This document shows, piece after piece, positions 34,501 to 44,947 of a DNA stretch of 64,000 nt (position 1 is the first letter of the stretch; each line of letters starts with the position of its first letter). Below the pieces are notes generated by a model. It searched no databases and was not told the DNA's origin. It saw only the letters and a program-made list of their open reading frames with translations. This DNA comes from Sphaerolaimus hirsutus. Taxonomy: Eukaryota; Nematoda; Chromadorea; Monhysterida; Sphaerolaimidae. A program made the position numbers and the translations under genes. The stretch covers positions 19,009,206 to 19,073,205 of the forward strand of contig OZ038453.1 in NCBI GenBank assembly GCA_964036195.1, written 5' to 3'.

Positions 34501-36181
34501 CTTGATGGCTATGGGGTGAAAATAGAGAATGGTAGAAAAACACCTATTGTAGTAGAATACATGGAGGTGAAGACACTTCTTCTATTTCAGAACGTAATTT
34601 TCAATTTTCCATGATACAATAATATTTCTCTCTACAGTGCATGGGTTCTCATGGTTTTTGTTTCACTGACTCATGCGTGAATAAGAAGCACTGGCATGAA
34701 ACCAATCGAAAATTTATCAATGGCCTTACAATGGAAGAAAACAGGAAAAATACGATTATTAGAATTAAAAATTTGGAAAATATTTACGGAGCAAACTTCA
34801 AATGGATATGGGGGTGTGAATGGCTTGACAAAGAGCGGCATGACAACCTCGCAAAAAGTATAGTACAATACTATACAATTGGCCCCACTTTTGTACCTGG
34901 AAAAACTTATACTGAAAGAGAAATTCTTTCTGAAATTTTTGACAATCGGATAAATGGGTTTGTCGTAACATCAGCAGTAGTGAGAGTACGTTCAAGGGGA
35001 AAATTCCAGGACTACCCTCCAATTGTAAAAAGAGCTGAAATAACCTATGACATGCTCAGTCCAAAAATGAAGTTGTATGTCGAGAAGTACAAGCTAATGG
35101 AGGGTGCAAAAAAGAGAATTGTTAATGTAGCTGGATTTTTTGTACATTCCCGCCTTTTTACAACAGAAGAAATGCGTGAACTAGCAACAAAATATGACAC
35201 TAAATTTTACAAAGTGACAGAGATATTCCAATTTAAAATGAGTCCTGTTCTACAACCAATCATGGAACAACTCTATAACAAACGAAAAGAAGCCAAGGTA
35301 AACTAATTATATATATTACTAGGTTGTCACATGAAAAATATAAAATTCAACAAAAATGATAGGCAAGCGGTCAACCAAGTCTAAGTCTTACATGCAAAAC
35401 CTTAATGAACAGCATTTTTGGGAAGAGCTTACAGAAGAAAACGTCATACAAGAATGTGCAATTTGTTGATATTTCTACAGATGAAGGAACAAAAAGACTG
35501 AACAAAGTTATGTGCAGCCCGCATTTTGTTGATGAAAAACAAATTAGTCAACAAATTTGTGAAATTACAATGAGGAAAAGCAAAGTAACATTTGACTTAC
35601 CAATTTCATTAGCTTATTTTATTCTGTTGCACTCTAAACGCCAAACCCAAAATTTTGCATATGATTTTATAGCAAAATATATAGATGAAAGTGATTTTCA
35701 AATACTTATGTCCGATACAGATTCAATTTTTGTCTGCTTTGGAGAAAATGATATGGCTAAATGTGTCCCATCACACTTAAAAAGTAGCTTTGAAACTGCC
35801 AAAAATGAATTATTCACTGATGATTTAATGGGGTGGAAATCAGAAATTGAAGTATCAAATTTTGGCGCGTATTGTGCTCCTACTGAAAAGATTTATGGAG
35901 TTTATAAAATGAGCAGTGGTGGTAAATATTACCGCTCTAAATTTGCGACAAAAGGGATTTCTCTCACAAATATTGAAAATCATGAACTATTCAATTATGA
36001 ACATTTAAAGGGAATTGTGTTTGGAGATATAAAACCTCCACTAAGTCGTTCAACCACATTTCGAACAGTGAATTCGGGTATTGTCACAACAGAGATGACA
36101 AAACGAGCAATGACAGCAATTTCATTCAAAAGATACTTATTAGACGATGGTTATAATACTATTCCATTCCCAAATTTATAG
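31568..36181 (+). CDS. polB: protein-primed family B DNA polymerase (Polinton type)
   Basis: It replicates linear double-stranded DNA from a terminal protein. Blocks: 31568 to about 32200, 32241-32386, about 32390-33798, 33870-34279, 34345-34566, 34638-35297, 35363-36181. The last four introns (65-71 bp) are clear GT-AG and keep the frame. Visible motifs: a C2H2-like finger near 32630-32690, ExoI FDIETT (about 32935), ExoII YNSGRYD (about 33290), ExoIII YCVAD (about 33888), polymerase motif A FDANSQYPS (34202), motif B KTLMNSIFG (about 35390), motif C DTDS (35714) and the downstream KIYGVYK. Catalytic residues look intact. The N-terminal part is problematic: the frame changes within a T-run near 32386 and the junction near 32205-32240 leaves an unusually short intron. 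It may carry an indel, a sequencing error or unrecognised splicing. I leave it as found. Confidence 0.85.
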
Positions 36182-36219
36182 TCATTTTATTTTATTATGA
36201 AGATTTTATTTCATTATAA

Positions 36220-37103
36220 TCATTTATTGATTCTTTTAAAAAATGCTCGTACCGTGAAATTTGGAATATTCTTTGAGTTATTTATATTGAAATTGTGCAT
36301 GGCTAATAAATGTAAAAAAGAACCCAACCCTGGAATATCATTTATATCACTCTTAATTTTTCTAGTTTTTCTTTTTAAATTAAATATCAAACCTAATATC
36401 TTAACCAAATTTCCTCCTTTGCCAAAAACAGAAAAGTCACCATGGTCCTTTAATTCAAATCCTTTATCTAAATTATTTTCCAATATCTCAAATATCCTGT
36501 TGGCGGCATCTTTTGTTCCAGAATTATCCAAAAATGGCTTAAAAATGCTCATTAATTTAACTTTTTCCACCTCAATTTTGTTGTTTGATTTTATTTCACT
36601 TCCCTCATTTAAGTTGTCCTCATGTTTGTTTACTTCACCGTTGCTACTCAAATCTTTTCCATCCATGCTTTTTAATTGGGGTGGTGTAAATTGAGATTCT
36701 TTCGAATTTATGTCTGAAAAAAGCAAAACTATTTAAAGTCATTTTATATACCAAATCGACTGTGTGTCAGATAGCTCAGGTCGTAGCATCATGGTTACAA
36801 AAAATAATGCTTTATATGCTTTTGAAAGTTCAATTTCATCTGGTTTGTGGAGGAAAAAGGGTATTGAGGGGTATAATGAAAAAATTATATTGATTTTTAA
36901 TATATTCCTGACACCAATTTTTTGTTAGGCAACATACCAGGATCTGATTTTTTATCGGCGTTTTTATCCACACTACTGATTTTTGAAATATGATCATCAC
37001 GGATTTTATTTTCAAAAATTTTCAATCGAGCCAATAATTTTTGATATTCATCGGCTTTTATTAATACCAAACCATCAATTTCGTATTTATTTTTTTCAGG
37101 CAT
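36220..37103 (-). CDS. Polinton accessory protein (219 aa)
   Basis: Exons 36938-37103 and 36220-36713 (660 nt, phase 1 intron of 224 bp). The start at 37103 overlaps the ATPase stop by 8 nt (ATGCCTGA). The N-terminal part is helical with a lysine- and aspartate-rich linker; the C-terminal part has a hydrophobic helix-rich segment (LVKILGLIFNL) and ends basic. I do not recognise it. Its position next to the ATPase and protease suggests an accessory morphogenesis role, as for the PX/PY-type small genes of other Polintons, but this is inference. It converges on polB with a 38-bp gap. Confidence 0.6.
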
Positions 37104-37902
37104 ATTTTGGTTCAATTGAGAAAAAAATTGGGGGTTTTTCAACTGATGTTGATGTAATGCCAGCACGCACCTTATATTTCAAGTCTGTATGTGTATTTAT
37201 AGAACAAACAATGTACCCATACTCATAACGTGAAAATGCTAACTGAGAAATATTATGTAAGACCCCCCCTAAGCCACTAAAAAAGCGTTTCTGCAACTCA
37301 GTTAAAATACTAGTGCCCAATGTCGTACTAGACAAAAATAAATAAGTACAATTATCTATTATTGGCGTTAATGAATTTTTTACACTTCCACTTCCATTAG
37401 TACTTTGAAGAGTTAAAATACATGATAATGACTCATGGTGGCTAACGCGTTCAAAAATATCACGAATTGATGTATGAACATCTTTAGAAGATCTTAATAG
37501 GGATGCCATATCTTCAATCACACATAAAACATCATCCGACTCGCTACGAGTAACAGCCCAAGAATAGTCAGACAATTTCCAATCAACATCATATCCAATT
37601 TGAGAGGAAAAGTGTAGCGTTGAATTCTCAATAGCTTCCTTATATTTATCAACAGTTTGTTGATCCTGAGCAAATAATATAACTCCCAACAATTCCCTTC
37701 CAGGGCGAACGGTATTCCAGTTTTTGATATAATTCATAATAGTTGAAGATTTGCCACTGCTGCTGGATCCTAAAAATACCCCGGTAAAATATTTTTTACC
37801 GCGATTATACAAGCTCATTTCCTTTCGTAATGGCGAAACTTTCTCAGCTTCCATATCCTCAGAATCAAAAAAGTTCTTTATTTTTTTTAGTTCATTATCC
37901 AT
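37096..37902 (-). CDS. FtsK/HerA-type genome-packaging ATPase
   Basis: A single exon encodes 268 residues. Walker A is GSSSSGKSS at residues 45-53. A Walker B-like stretch (VLCVIEDMASLL) lies near residue 125. Polinton, adintovirus and virophage ATPases of this family pump DNA into the capsid. The length is typical of the family. The protease gene ends 1 nt before this start (TAA t ATG), and the next gene overlaps the stop by 8 nt, so the three are tightly packed. No frameshift seen. Confidence 0.9.
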   Translation of the reverse strand: MDNELKKIKNFFDSEDMEAEKVSPLRKEMSLYNRGKKYFTGVFLGSSSSGKSSTIMNYIKNWNTVRPGRELLGVILFAQDQQTVDKYKEAIENSTLHFSSQIGYDVDWKLSDYSWAVTRSESDDVLCVIEDMASLLRSSKDVHTSIRDIFERVSHHESLSCILTLQSTNGSGSVKNSLTPIIDNCTYLFLSSTTLGTSILTELQKRFFSGLGGVLHNISQLAFSRYEYGYIVCSINTHTDLKYKVRAGITSTSVEKPPIFFSIEPKYA

Positions 37903-37903
37903 A

Positions 37904-38356
37904 TTATCGAAAAGTTTTTTTAAACCAGTTATTCACAATTACTTCATTAGCATTCAAATCAGTTTTAAACTGACTCCTTATATAAGACCACTTTCGATTG
38001 CTGCTTAAATAGTGCCCAATGAAAAACAAACAAAACTTGGCACAGGATGAGCTAGAAGTGCGCTGAACTGGCGCAAGTAAGTATGTAACCTCCCCATACA
38101 TTTGAAAAAAATCCAGTAAAAAGGGTTTATCCAGAAAGTTAATTGCCAAACTATCAAAATAAAAAATATTATTTTCTTTCAATGTGTAATCAATTACTCC
38201 GACTGAAAAATGTTGTTTATCAAAAATAAAAAAGTAATTTGGTTGATTTAAATCCAAAACAATTTTTTTAGATATATCATATTGTGTAAATATCCCTCGA
38301 TAAAACTTAGCAAAATCAGAATTAGTCACTAAATTATGTAATTGTCGCGCCTCCAT
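37904..38356 (-). CDS. adenain-like cysteine protease (capsid maturation)
   Basis: A single exon encodes 150 residues. Catalytic candidates in the order of the adenovirus/Ulp1 protease family are His49 (KQHFSVGV), Asp68 (YFDSL), Gln98 (VQRT) and Cys105 (SSSCAKFC). In related viruses this enzyme cleaves capsid precursors at G-G or G-x-type sites. It lies between the major capsid protein and ATPase genes as in many Polintons. The length matches short family members. It looks intact. Confidence 0.88.
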   Translation of the reverse strand: MEARQLHNLVTNSDFAKFYRGIFTQYDISKKIVLDLNQPNYFFIFDKQHFSVGVIDYTLKENNIFYFDSLAINFLDKPFLLDFFQMYGEVTYLLAPVQRTSSSSCAKFCLFFIGHYLSSNRKWSYIRSQFKTDLNANEVIVNNWFKKTFR

Positions 38357-38560
38357 TTTTAACTTCCTTGACCCAAAAGACTTGATTGATGAACGTTCCT
38401 GTAAATTAAAAATAAATAAAAAGTTTTTAAATTTTTTTTTTAAATTTAATAAACTTTTTTAAATAAATTAACCGATGAATATCAACTGTCATTATTTGTT
38501 GCTGTATACATATACAGTACATATGGTAGGTTTTCTTGAGGGGGTCTTTCAATTCAATTT
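38357..38560. other. intergenic region between capsid and protease genes
   Basis: This AT-rich 204-bp spacer is the largest gap in the minus-strand module. It may hold the promoter of the protease-ATPase-accessory group; no specific motif is evident. Confidence 0.35.
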
Positions 38561-40252
38561 TCACTCTAGTATTTCCTGAAATGTTTTTACTTTAAAAAGA
38601 AAATAATTAATTAAAAAAATGAGAAAATATAAAGTAAAATGACCAGTGTCAGTTGGGACATTAGCACTTGCGTTATTTATACCATGAGCTTGAAAAATAT
38701 AGGGTAAAACAGTAGCGTTCATTCCAAAATCCTTAAATGAAATTATCGATGAGACATTGTTATTAAACGCTCCTTGTAGTTCTAGTAATTTTCCATACAT
38801 CTGCTGCAGAGTAACTGGGTCTCCCTCAATCTTTGGCATTATTGTCAAATATGGATTTGTCGGAACTCTGTCAGTAGCCTCAAATGAAGCCTGACTTGAA
38901 ATTATCCCTAGATTTGAATACTTATGAGGGTTTTTATTGTATTCCCCTCTATCACGATCTGACTCCACAAAAAAAATTGCTAAAGCATCTGGTCGAATAC
39001 CACTGACAACTTGTGTGTCAATTTGAGAAATCCCAGCACTGAATGAAATTGGACCGAATATCTTTAGGCCTAAAAATTTTTAATTAGAATGTTTTTAAAT
39101 TTTTTCATTTTTTCAAAAATTTAGAAACAAACCCTTATAGGAATAATTAACCACATTTGTTTCATTAAATTTTACAAATACAGCATCCGCTAATTCTGGT
39201 TGAAGACTGTAGCGCTCAATCAATAAATCGGACTCCAAAATTTTTATCTTTGGTTGAATCGATGTGTCACTAGTTTGAATGACCCTTCTATCATTAGCCC
39301 ATCTTATTTCTACACTAACTTTTAACCCTGGGACCAATAATTTTCTGCAGTTTTGAATAAAATTTTATTAATTAAATTTAAAAAGTTTTCCAAAAAGTTA
39401 TACCTTTGAAATGCCATAGGCCATAACAATCGTGAAATACATTCTGTAGGTTTTGAACCTTCCCCATTGAATGTTATAGAATGCCGGTATCCAAAACCAG
39501 GATTTAAATCATCTAAAAAAGTAAAGTATCAAATAAAAGTACTCCAAGGTAAAAAATTATTCCTATTAAACTGAGGTTACCATTTAAATCATAATTATCC
39601 CCATCAATATGGTACAATCCTGTTTCTTTTTGAAAATTCTGTAAATTTTCTTTTGAATGTCCAAATGTAGTTGCAAAATATCCTAATTGGGAATATGACC
39701 CATCATATCCACAAACTATTCTATCAGATACCTTCACTATCAAATCTGCTATTATTGATTGTGGGAAGGCATTTGCAATTGCAACTTTTTTACCTGAAAC
39801 GAAAAATTTTTTACTCTCTCAGATATTTAATTATCCTCTAAAAACAAAAATAGTACCTGTTGGTATTTTTGACCCCTCAGCACCCACTAATTGAAATTTC
39901 ATATAGAGTAACAGGTTTGGACTCGTGAACAAAGTGTGACTCTATGAAAATAAGAAAATGAATAAATAATTAAACATTCTTTCAACTAATTAATCTACTT
40001 ATTAAAATTTTTTAAATTACTAAAAACTAACAACTGGTATATCAAATGTGACAAATGTAGGTGTAACAACATTTGGTTTTATTGCATATTCAATTTTTTC
40101 ACTCACTTCATAAATTGTTGGTATTTCCGCAAATAGATCACAACTGGAATTAAAATATAAAACCTTAGTAACTAAAAATAAAATATATAATAAGTAAATT
40201 ACCGGCTGTCTAATAAATTCGGAGACTGTTTGGGAATAATTCTTGTATCCAT
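38561..40252 (-). CDS. major capsid protein (double jelly-roll, Polinton type)
   Basis: Seven minus-strand exons, 40203-40252, 40035-40143, 39857-39941, 39581-39793, 39404-39512, 39133-39344 and 38561-39069, sum to 1,287 nt (428 aa), all junctions in frame. The identification rests on genomic position, length and pattern: an N-terminus like other Polinton capsid proteins, repeated beta-strand-rich segments, and late motifs such as FGPISFSAG and a C-terminal Asn/Pro loop before the last strand. The ATG overlaps the stop of the upstream basic protein by one nucleotide (TAATG). The hydrophobic C-terminal end (LYFLIFLINYFLF) may be an unspliced intron. Confidence 0.75.
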
Positions 40253-40792
40253 TATTTTTTAGTTTTACGCTTTTTAATATCAGATGAAGTAGATGTATCA
40301 AGTTTATCAGAAAGATCACCAGCAGTGGAAAAACTTTCCTCAACTGTTTTAGATATGTTACTTTCTTCAGGCTTATATACTGCTTCATTTGCTGCTTTAC
40401 GTTTCCGAGGAGCTCTATTTGTTTTTTTATTTACATATGAATCACCACGAAAAGTAATCACATCTCTTGAGTCAACTTTCCCCGGTTTCATCTGCCCACT
40501 AATTAACCCACGCAGAGTGTGAACTCCCGAAACATTCTGGCCATAAATAGTATCTGCTGCATAATTTCTGTAAAAATATAAACAAATAGTATTTCCCATA
40601 TACTTTTTAATACTCATTAATAAAACTATTTATTTACCGAGCCTGTATCTTAGAAACCTCCATCCTTGAATCTTTATACCATGGAGCCACATGCAACCCA
40701 AAACGGTCTGCAGGTGATGCCATTAATCCTATTAAACCTGGTTGAGATGGTTCAAGAAATGCAGGGTTCAAAATATAATCTTGATCCGACAT
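40252..40792 (-). CDS. small basic Polinton protein (156 aa)
   Basis: Exons 40638-40792 and 40252-40567 (471 nt, one 70-bp intron). The N-terminal half has 'PGLIGLMASPADRFG', and the middle 'IYGQNVSGVHTLRGL' resembles adenovirus pX/pVI-like or core-protein segments of adintoviruses. The C-terminus is lysine/arginine-rich (NRAPRKRKAAN, KKRKTKK), suitable for DNA binding or nuclear import. It sits between the penton and major capsid genes. The function as a virion core protein is inferred. Confidence 0.6.
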
Positions 40793-40802
40793 AATTGTAA
40801 AT

Positions 40803-41768
40803 TTATTTTCTTGGAGTAAACTGTAGAATAAAATAACCAATTGGTGGTGTATTAAAAAGTGATTTACGACTGTCCAAAGTAACTGGTTGGTTTAATTCTG
40901 AAAAAAAATCAAAACTAATTGTATAAAGCGGGAATGCACTTGTAGCTAAATAACGTTCAGAATGAGGTAATATATAATCACGTGACTCAAAACCCATTAT
41001 TTTATCTATACTTAATAACTCAACTATACCCGGTTTATTTGTGGTATCTACTTTAGAAATTGACCCATGTGTCACTGTACCAGATTTACTTGAAACAATG
41101 CGTGGAACTATAGCTAACAATCGTTCATAAGAATTATGCACACGAATGTTTTCACAAATATTAGAGTGAATTTTTAACCAATGGTGTCCATAATCTATAT
41201 CAGGATTTGGTAAAGAAAAAACTTCATTATGCCCAACTTTAAACCCTTGCCAGTCAAAAAGAATTCTGTTTAAAAAACCTAATTTTTGAGCTAACACAGG
41301 ACTAAAAGCAAGACTAACTACTAAATTCCTCTGTAAAGGGCGCCTTTCTAATTCTGGTGCCCGCAAATAAAAATGTACGTTATCATTCACCCATTTAATA
41401 TCGAAATAACATGTAATTTTTGAACTTTCCACCCCTAACTGCCAATAAAATCGAGTAAATTCTGAAGATTGGAAAATTCCATTTACATTATTTTTAAAAT
41501 CATCCATAGAAAAAATGGCTGTACTAGGAAAACGAAATCGTTTTATCTCCTTAAAAGTAGTACCCTCAAAAAGTGCAGCAGTAATGTACGCATCTTTAGG
41601 ATTTAATAGTGAAAAATATGGAGAAAAATAGAAATGTTTTATAGCTACTTCCCATTGTTTGCTTGTATCCAAATGAAATGGCGGTGTTAAATCAAATTTA
41701 CAACTAGTTGAATCCTTATCCCATTTACATTGGGATAAATCAACAATAAGTTCATGCGTCTCACACAT
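40803..41768 (-). CDS. penton / minor capsid protein (single jelly-roll)
   Basis: A single exon encodes 321 residues. The early sequence 'FDLTPPFHLDTSKQWEVAI' matches the usual start of Polinton and virophage minor capsid proteins (an ordered loop, then WEVAL at the first strand). Beta-rich throughout, no membrane segment. In related viruses it forms capsid vertices. Its start overlaps the integrase stop by 8 nt (ATGTGTGA). It looks intact. Confidence 0.78.
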   Translation of the reverse strand: MCETHELIVDLSQCKWDKDSTSCKFDLTPPFHLDTSKQWEVAIKHFYFSPYFSLLNPKDAYITAALFEGTTFKEIKRFRFPSTAIFSMDDFKNNVNGIFQSSEFTRFYWQLGVESSKITCYFDIKWVNDNVHFYLRAPELERRPLQRNLVVSLAFSPVLAQKLGFLNRILFDWQGFKVGHNEVFSLPNPDIDYGHHWLKIHSNICENIRVHNSYERLLAIVPRIVSSKSGTVTHGSISKVDTTNKPGIVELLSIDKIMGFESRDYILPHSERYLATSAFPLYTISFDFFSELNQPVTLDSRKSLFNTPPIGYFILQFTPRK

Positions 41769-42957
41769 TTTGTCCTATGTCAGTTGCTAGAATCAATTTA
41801 TTCTCTTGAAAAGAACCCAATATATTTAATCCTGTTCTCACACTTTTTATTATATAACTATGAAAAGGTTCTGTGTCCAACACCTTAGTGACCACACACG
41901 GATCTCTCATATATCTTGACTCTCCAATTTTTCGAAACTTATTTGCTGCCAAGTTCTCTCGTATATAAACTTTATCCCCAATACTGAATTTTGGTGGATA
42001 ATAACTTTCTTTCAAATTCTGAGTATCTCTCAGACGTTTCGCAACAGCAAAATGTTCTTGCACAGCCAAATAATTATTCTGGGTCACCTACATTTAAATA
42101 TATATATATATATATATATAGATTAAAAATAATTCTAAACAATACTAGTATAATATCACCTCCTTTGGTGTAATAAATCCTAGTGAAGGCCTTTTTTCGT
42201 TGTTGTATGAGGAAACAACATTATTTATAGCCGAAAGCAAAGTAACGTTGTTATTTGTATTCAAATACATCGAAACGCGTAGGCGTATCAACCCAATCAT
42301 TTTTTCAGCCTAAAAATAAATACATAATAATAATCAAACAACCAAATCTGAAACATAGTAAAATAAATCTACCTGTACAGTTTTATGGTCAGAGTAAACA
42401 CTTGTAAAGCTATGTTTGAACCCTAACTTCTGAACTCCTTCATCAAAACCACCCAAAAATTCTTTCCCATTATCAGTTAATATAGTATACACAGGTGTTT
42501 GAAATTCTCTAATACCCTTTTCAAACGCATTGAAAACATTTTGCGCCAGTATAGCTTTCAATGGAAATACCTTTGTATAACCTGTCAGACATTCTACCAT
42601 AACCAGCATGTACTTAAACGGTGCACCTTTCAAAAATTTTGTTAAATACATTATATCGCATGCGACGGTCCCCACTGAAGCAAACAAATGCCTTGAGCTG
42701 ACACCGGGTTTGATTGGTTTCTCAGAGATAGGTTTATTGAGCAAATAACCCTTCTGTTTAATCAACCATTTCTGAATGTAAGGTAAAGTTATCTTATACC
42801 CATCATCGTTAACAACACGCCACAATTTCTTTGCACTTCCATATGCCCCTGGTAATCCAGCATTAGTCCAATAATGAGTCAAAATATCATCAGTTTCATT
42901 CTCCATCATAAGCAAATCAAATATAAATTCTTGTATTATTAAAGAATTCTGTGACAA
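41761..42957 (-). CDS. int: retroviral-type DDE integrase (Polinton)
   Basis: Exons 42373-42957, 42160-42309 and 41761-42087 (1,062 nt) with introns of 63 and 72 bp. It inserts the element into host DNA. Residues from the first codon of this block: Asp101 (VACDIMYL), Asp162 (LTDNGKEF) and Glu197 (first codons of exon 2), giving D-x60-D-x34-E. The N-terminal part has the Polinton pattern 'GLPGAYGSAKKLW'. The C-terminal exon has an SH3/chromo-like segment (FSIGDKVYIREN). The block opens after an acceptor-like TTTAG at 42958, so a short 5' exon may exist upstream or the start may be a non-ATG reading. The first intron falls just before the catalytic Glu. Confidence 0.9.
42088..42159 (-). repeat. 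(TA)n run inside an integrase intron
   Basis: About 12 TA dinucleotides at 42096-42120 lie within the 72-bp intron between integrase exons 2 and 3. The intron is bounded by GGAG/gtgata and aatgtag/GTG on the minus strand. Confidence 0.7.
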
Positions 42958-42960
42958 CTA

Positions 42961-43084
42961 AATAAATCAGAAATGGGGGTCATATAAGTATAAGTACAAA
43001 TACAAATACAAATACAAATAGAAATACAATCACAGATCAGATCCGTAAGTATCCGTATCAATACAGACATTGGTAATTTTTGAT
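42961..43084. other. right flank of the Polinton module
   Basis: A short (acaaat)n run at 42999-43025 is followed by non-coding DNA. No terminal inverted repeat matching 9.0-9.6 kb or 28.7-29.5 kb was found, so the element edge is not located. Confidence 0.4.
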
Positions 43085-43272
43085 GGTAGTGGGGATGATT
43101 TTTTGTCATGGCAGATAAATTGTCATGGATTACGATGAACAAATGCAAAATTTGCAAGGAACGAGGACATTGAGCCTCGCTCAATGTCCTCGAGCCTCCT
43201 AGCAAATTTTGCATTTGTTCATCGTAATCCATGACAATTTATCTGCCATGACAAAAAATCATCCCCACTACC
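43085..43272. mobile_element. near-perfect palindromic element, copy 2
   Basis: It shares the first ~42 bp (GGTAGTGGGGATGATTTTTT onward) and the centre (GAGGACATTGAGCCTCGC) with 8723-8911. The middle stem is different (attacgatgaacaaatgcaa and its complement instead of catgtacattacaagtacga and its complement). The minisatellite neighbour lies on the right (43273-43312), opposite to copy 1, so the two insertions are in opposite orientation. Confidence 0.85.
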
Positions 43273-43313
43273 ACTACTGGCACCAGGCACCAGGCACCTT
43301 GGGCACCAGGCAG

Positions 43314-43492
43314 TAGGGTTCAAACAGGTAAATACATGTTTCGGCAAAAAGTCGGGACTGGGGTGGTCCGGGTCCCGGCCCCAATCCCGACACCCCATTC
43401 CCAATACTGGTCCTGGTCCCAACAGTTGAAAAAAGCCAGTCCCAGTCCTGGTCCCGGTCCCGACCACCCAGTCCTGGGACCAGATTTAATTC
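43314..43492. mobile_element. truncated hAT-like element, cgggac array
   Basis: The left end TAGGGTTCAAACAGG matches the end of the element at 47246. The interior is degenerate (cgggac / gtcccg)n. There is no right end; the sequence stops at the fold-back beginning at 43499. Several GC-rich frames here are repeat translations. Confidence 0.55.
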
Positions 43493-43498
43493 TCGCGC

Positions 43499-43741
43499 AA
43501 TGCACCCTACCTGCACGTAATGCAACCGAAATCGGGCAGCCTCCCAACAAATTGTTTATGGTTGCCCTACACCCGAGTTGGACTTCCCGACATGCAATTG
43601 AATTGCGTTTTCACGAGTTGCGTGCGCTGAAAACGCAATTCAATTGCATGTCGGTAAGTCCAACTCGGGTGTAGGGCGACCGTAAACAATTTGTTGGGAG
43701 GCTACCCGATTTTGGGCGCATTACGTGCACGTAGGGTGCAT
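43499..43741. repeat. fold-back element
   Basis: Arms 'tgcaccctacctgcacgtaa' and complement 'ttacgtgcacgtagggtgca' pair over about 110 bp each, with centre gttttcacgagttgcgtgcgctgaaaac-like. The edge (aatgcaccctac) is also echoed at 44205-44285. No coding frame. Confidence 0.75.
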
Positions 43742-44947
43742 TAGTTATGGAAATGTTTGCAAAATAGAAAAAGAAAATGTTTTGTTTGGGACACAAGAAA
43801 AACATGTTTGTTTGAAAATGTTGTTTTAAAAAGAAAAACATGTTTGAAAATATGGCATCCGTATGTACTAAACGCAATTTTGTTAAAGTACTGTTGGCGT
43901 GATTCGTCGTTTGATCTGATGCGATGACTGCGTCCCGCCGCTGTCACCCAATTTTTACGTCTTGTGCTGATGGGGTATAAAACGCTTGTGCAGTGTGTTT
44001 CATCCCACATTAGAATGCTGTATTCCACTAATAGAGCGCCATCTTATTTTTTAATCAACAATTGTGTATTTATATTTCATTAATTCACAAATTTTTTCAT
44101 GCCCGGCACCCTTTTTCTGTAGGGTGGATTTCTTTTTCTTTTTTTCTTTGGTCGGCCGCGCTCCCGACAAAATGTGTGAATTGAATTGAAAAATTGATAG
44201 CCTGTCGGGAGCCTTACGTGCATAACTCTTTATGATTTGTATTAGGAATTGTCCTACGTGCATGTAGGCCGTCTCAGGTGTAGGGCATGACATTTTTTGG
44301 TTTCAATATATGTGATTTTGCCATTATAACAGTTTTATATATTGATGACATAAACACACCTGCCGCCAATCAGACAGGTTGTGAAAAGTATTGTAATGGA
44401 CAACCACACAAATTGAGTAAAAACCGCTATTCACATCTTACTTGCAAGCATTTCTCCTTATGGGCAAAATATAGACACAATGTTCTAGTAATCTGTTTTA
44501 TTAAAAACAATACTTACTGTGAACACAGATATTGTTGCCAGCTAAATAATTAAAATTTGGGAGTTCTGCTGAAAAAAATGACATCAAACTAAATTAAAAA
44601 CTATACATGTACACAAGTAATTACTATCAATATTTTTATCATATCAAAGAAGAAACAGCATGAAAACACCACGATTTTATGCAACCTGGATGAAAAACTG
44701 GATAGTAATAGGGCCATCTAGAAAAGTTTGATCATTTTGCATGAGGCTCCACTAAAACTACAGTACTTGAAATACTTTTTGTATTAATCAATTTGGGTGT
44801 TTTTAAACTGTTTTTTTTATACATAACATAAACTATCAACAAAAAAAATGTACAGGATGCAAAAGCATGGTCGTGAATGTTTTTACCGCTGTTTACAACT
44901 TGAATGCTAATGTATTGACATTTTACATAGATACTGTAGATGGCAAT
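43742..44947. other. no gene seen
   Basis: AT-rich DNA. Short open frames (43741-44028 minus, 44051-44293 minus, 44287-44553 plus) have no recognisable domain. The segment 44330-44410 resembles 2480-2545 (cacacctgc.gccaatcagat), a dispersed repeat. Confidence 0.4.

Noticed and set aside
36765-36800. tRNA A-box-like stretch (tagctcaggtcgtagca) in an intron
   Set aside because: No matching B box or cloverleaf downstream; it lies within the 224-bp intron of the accessory gene.
43219-43550. Gly/Pro-rich frames on the minus strand
   Set aside because: Translations of a (cgggac)n array at a truncated hAT-like element.
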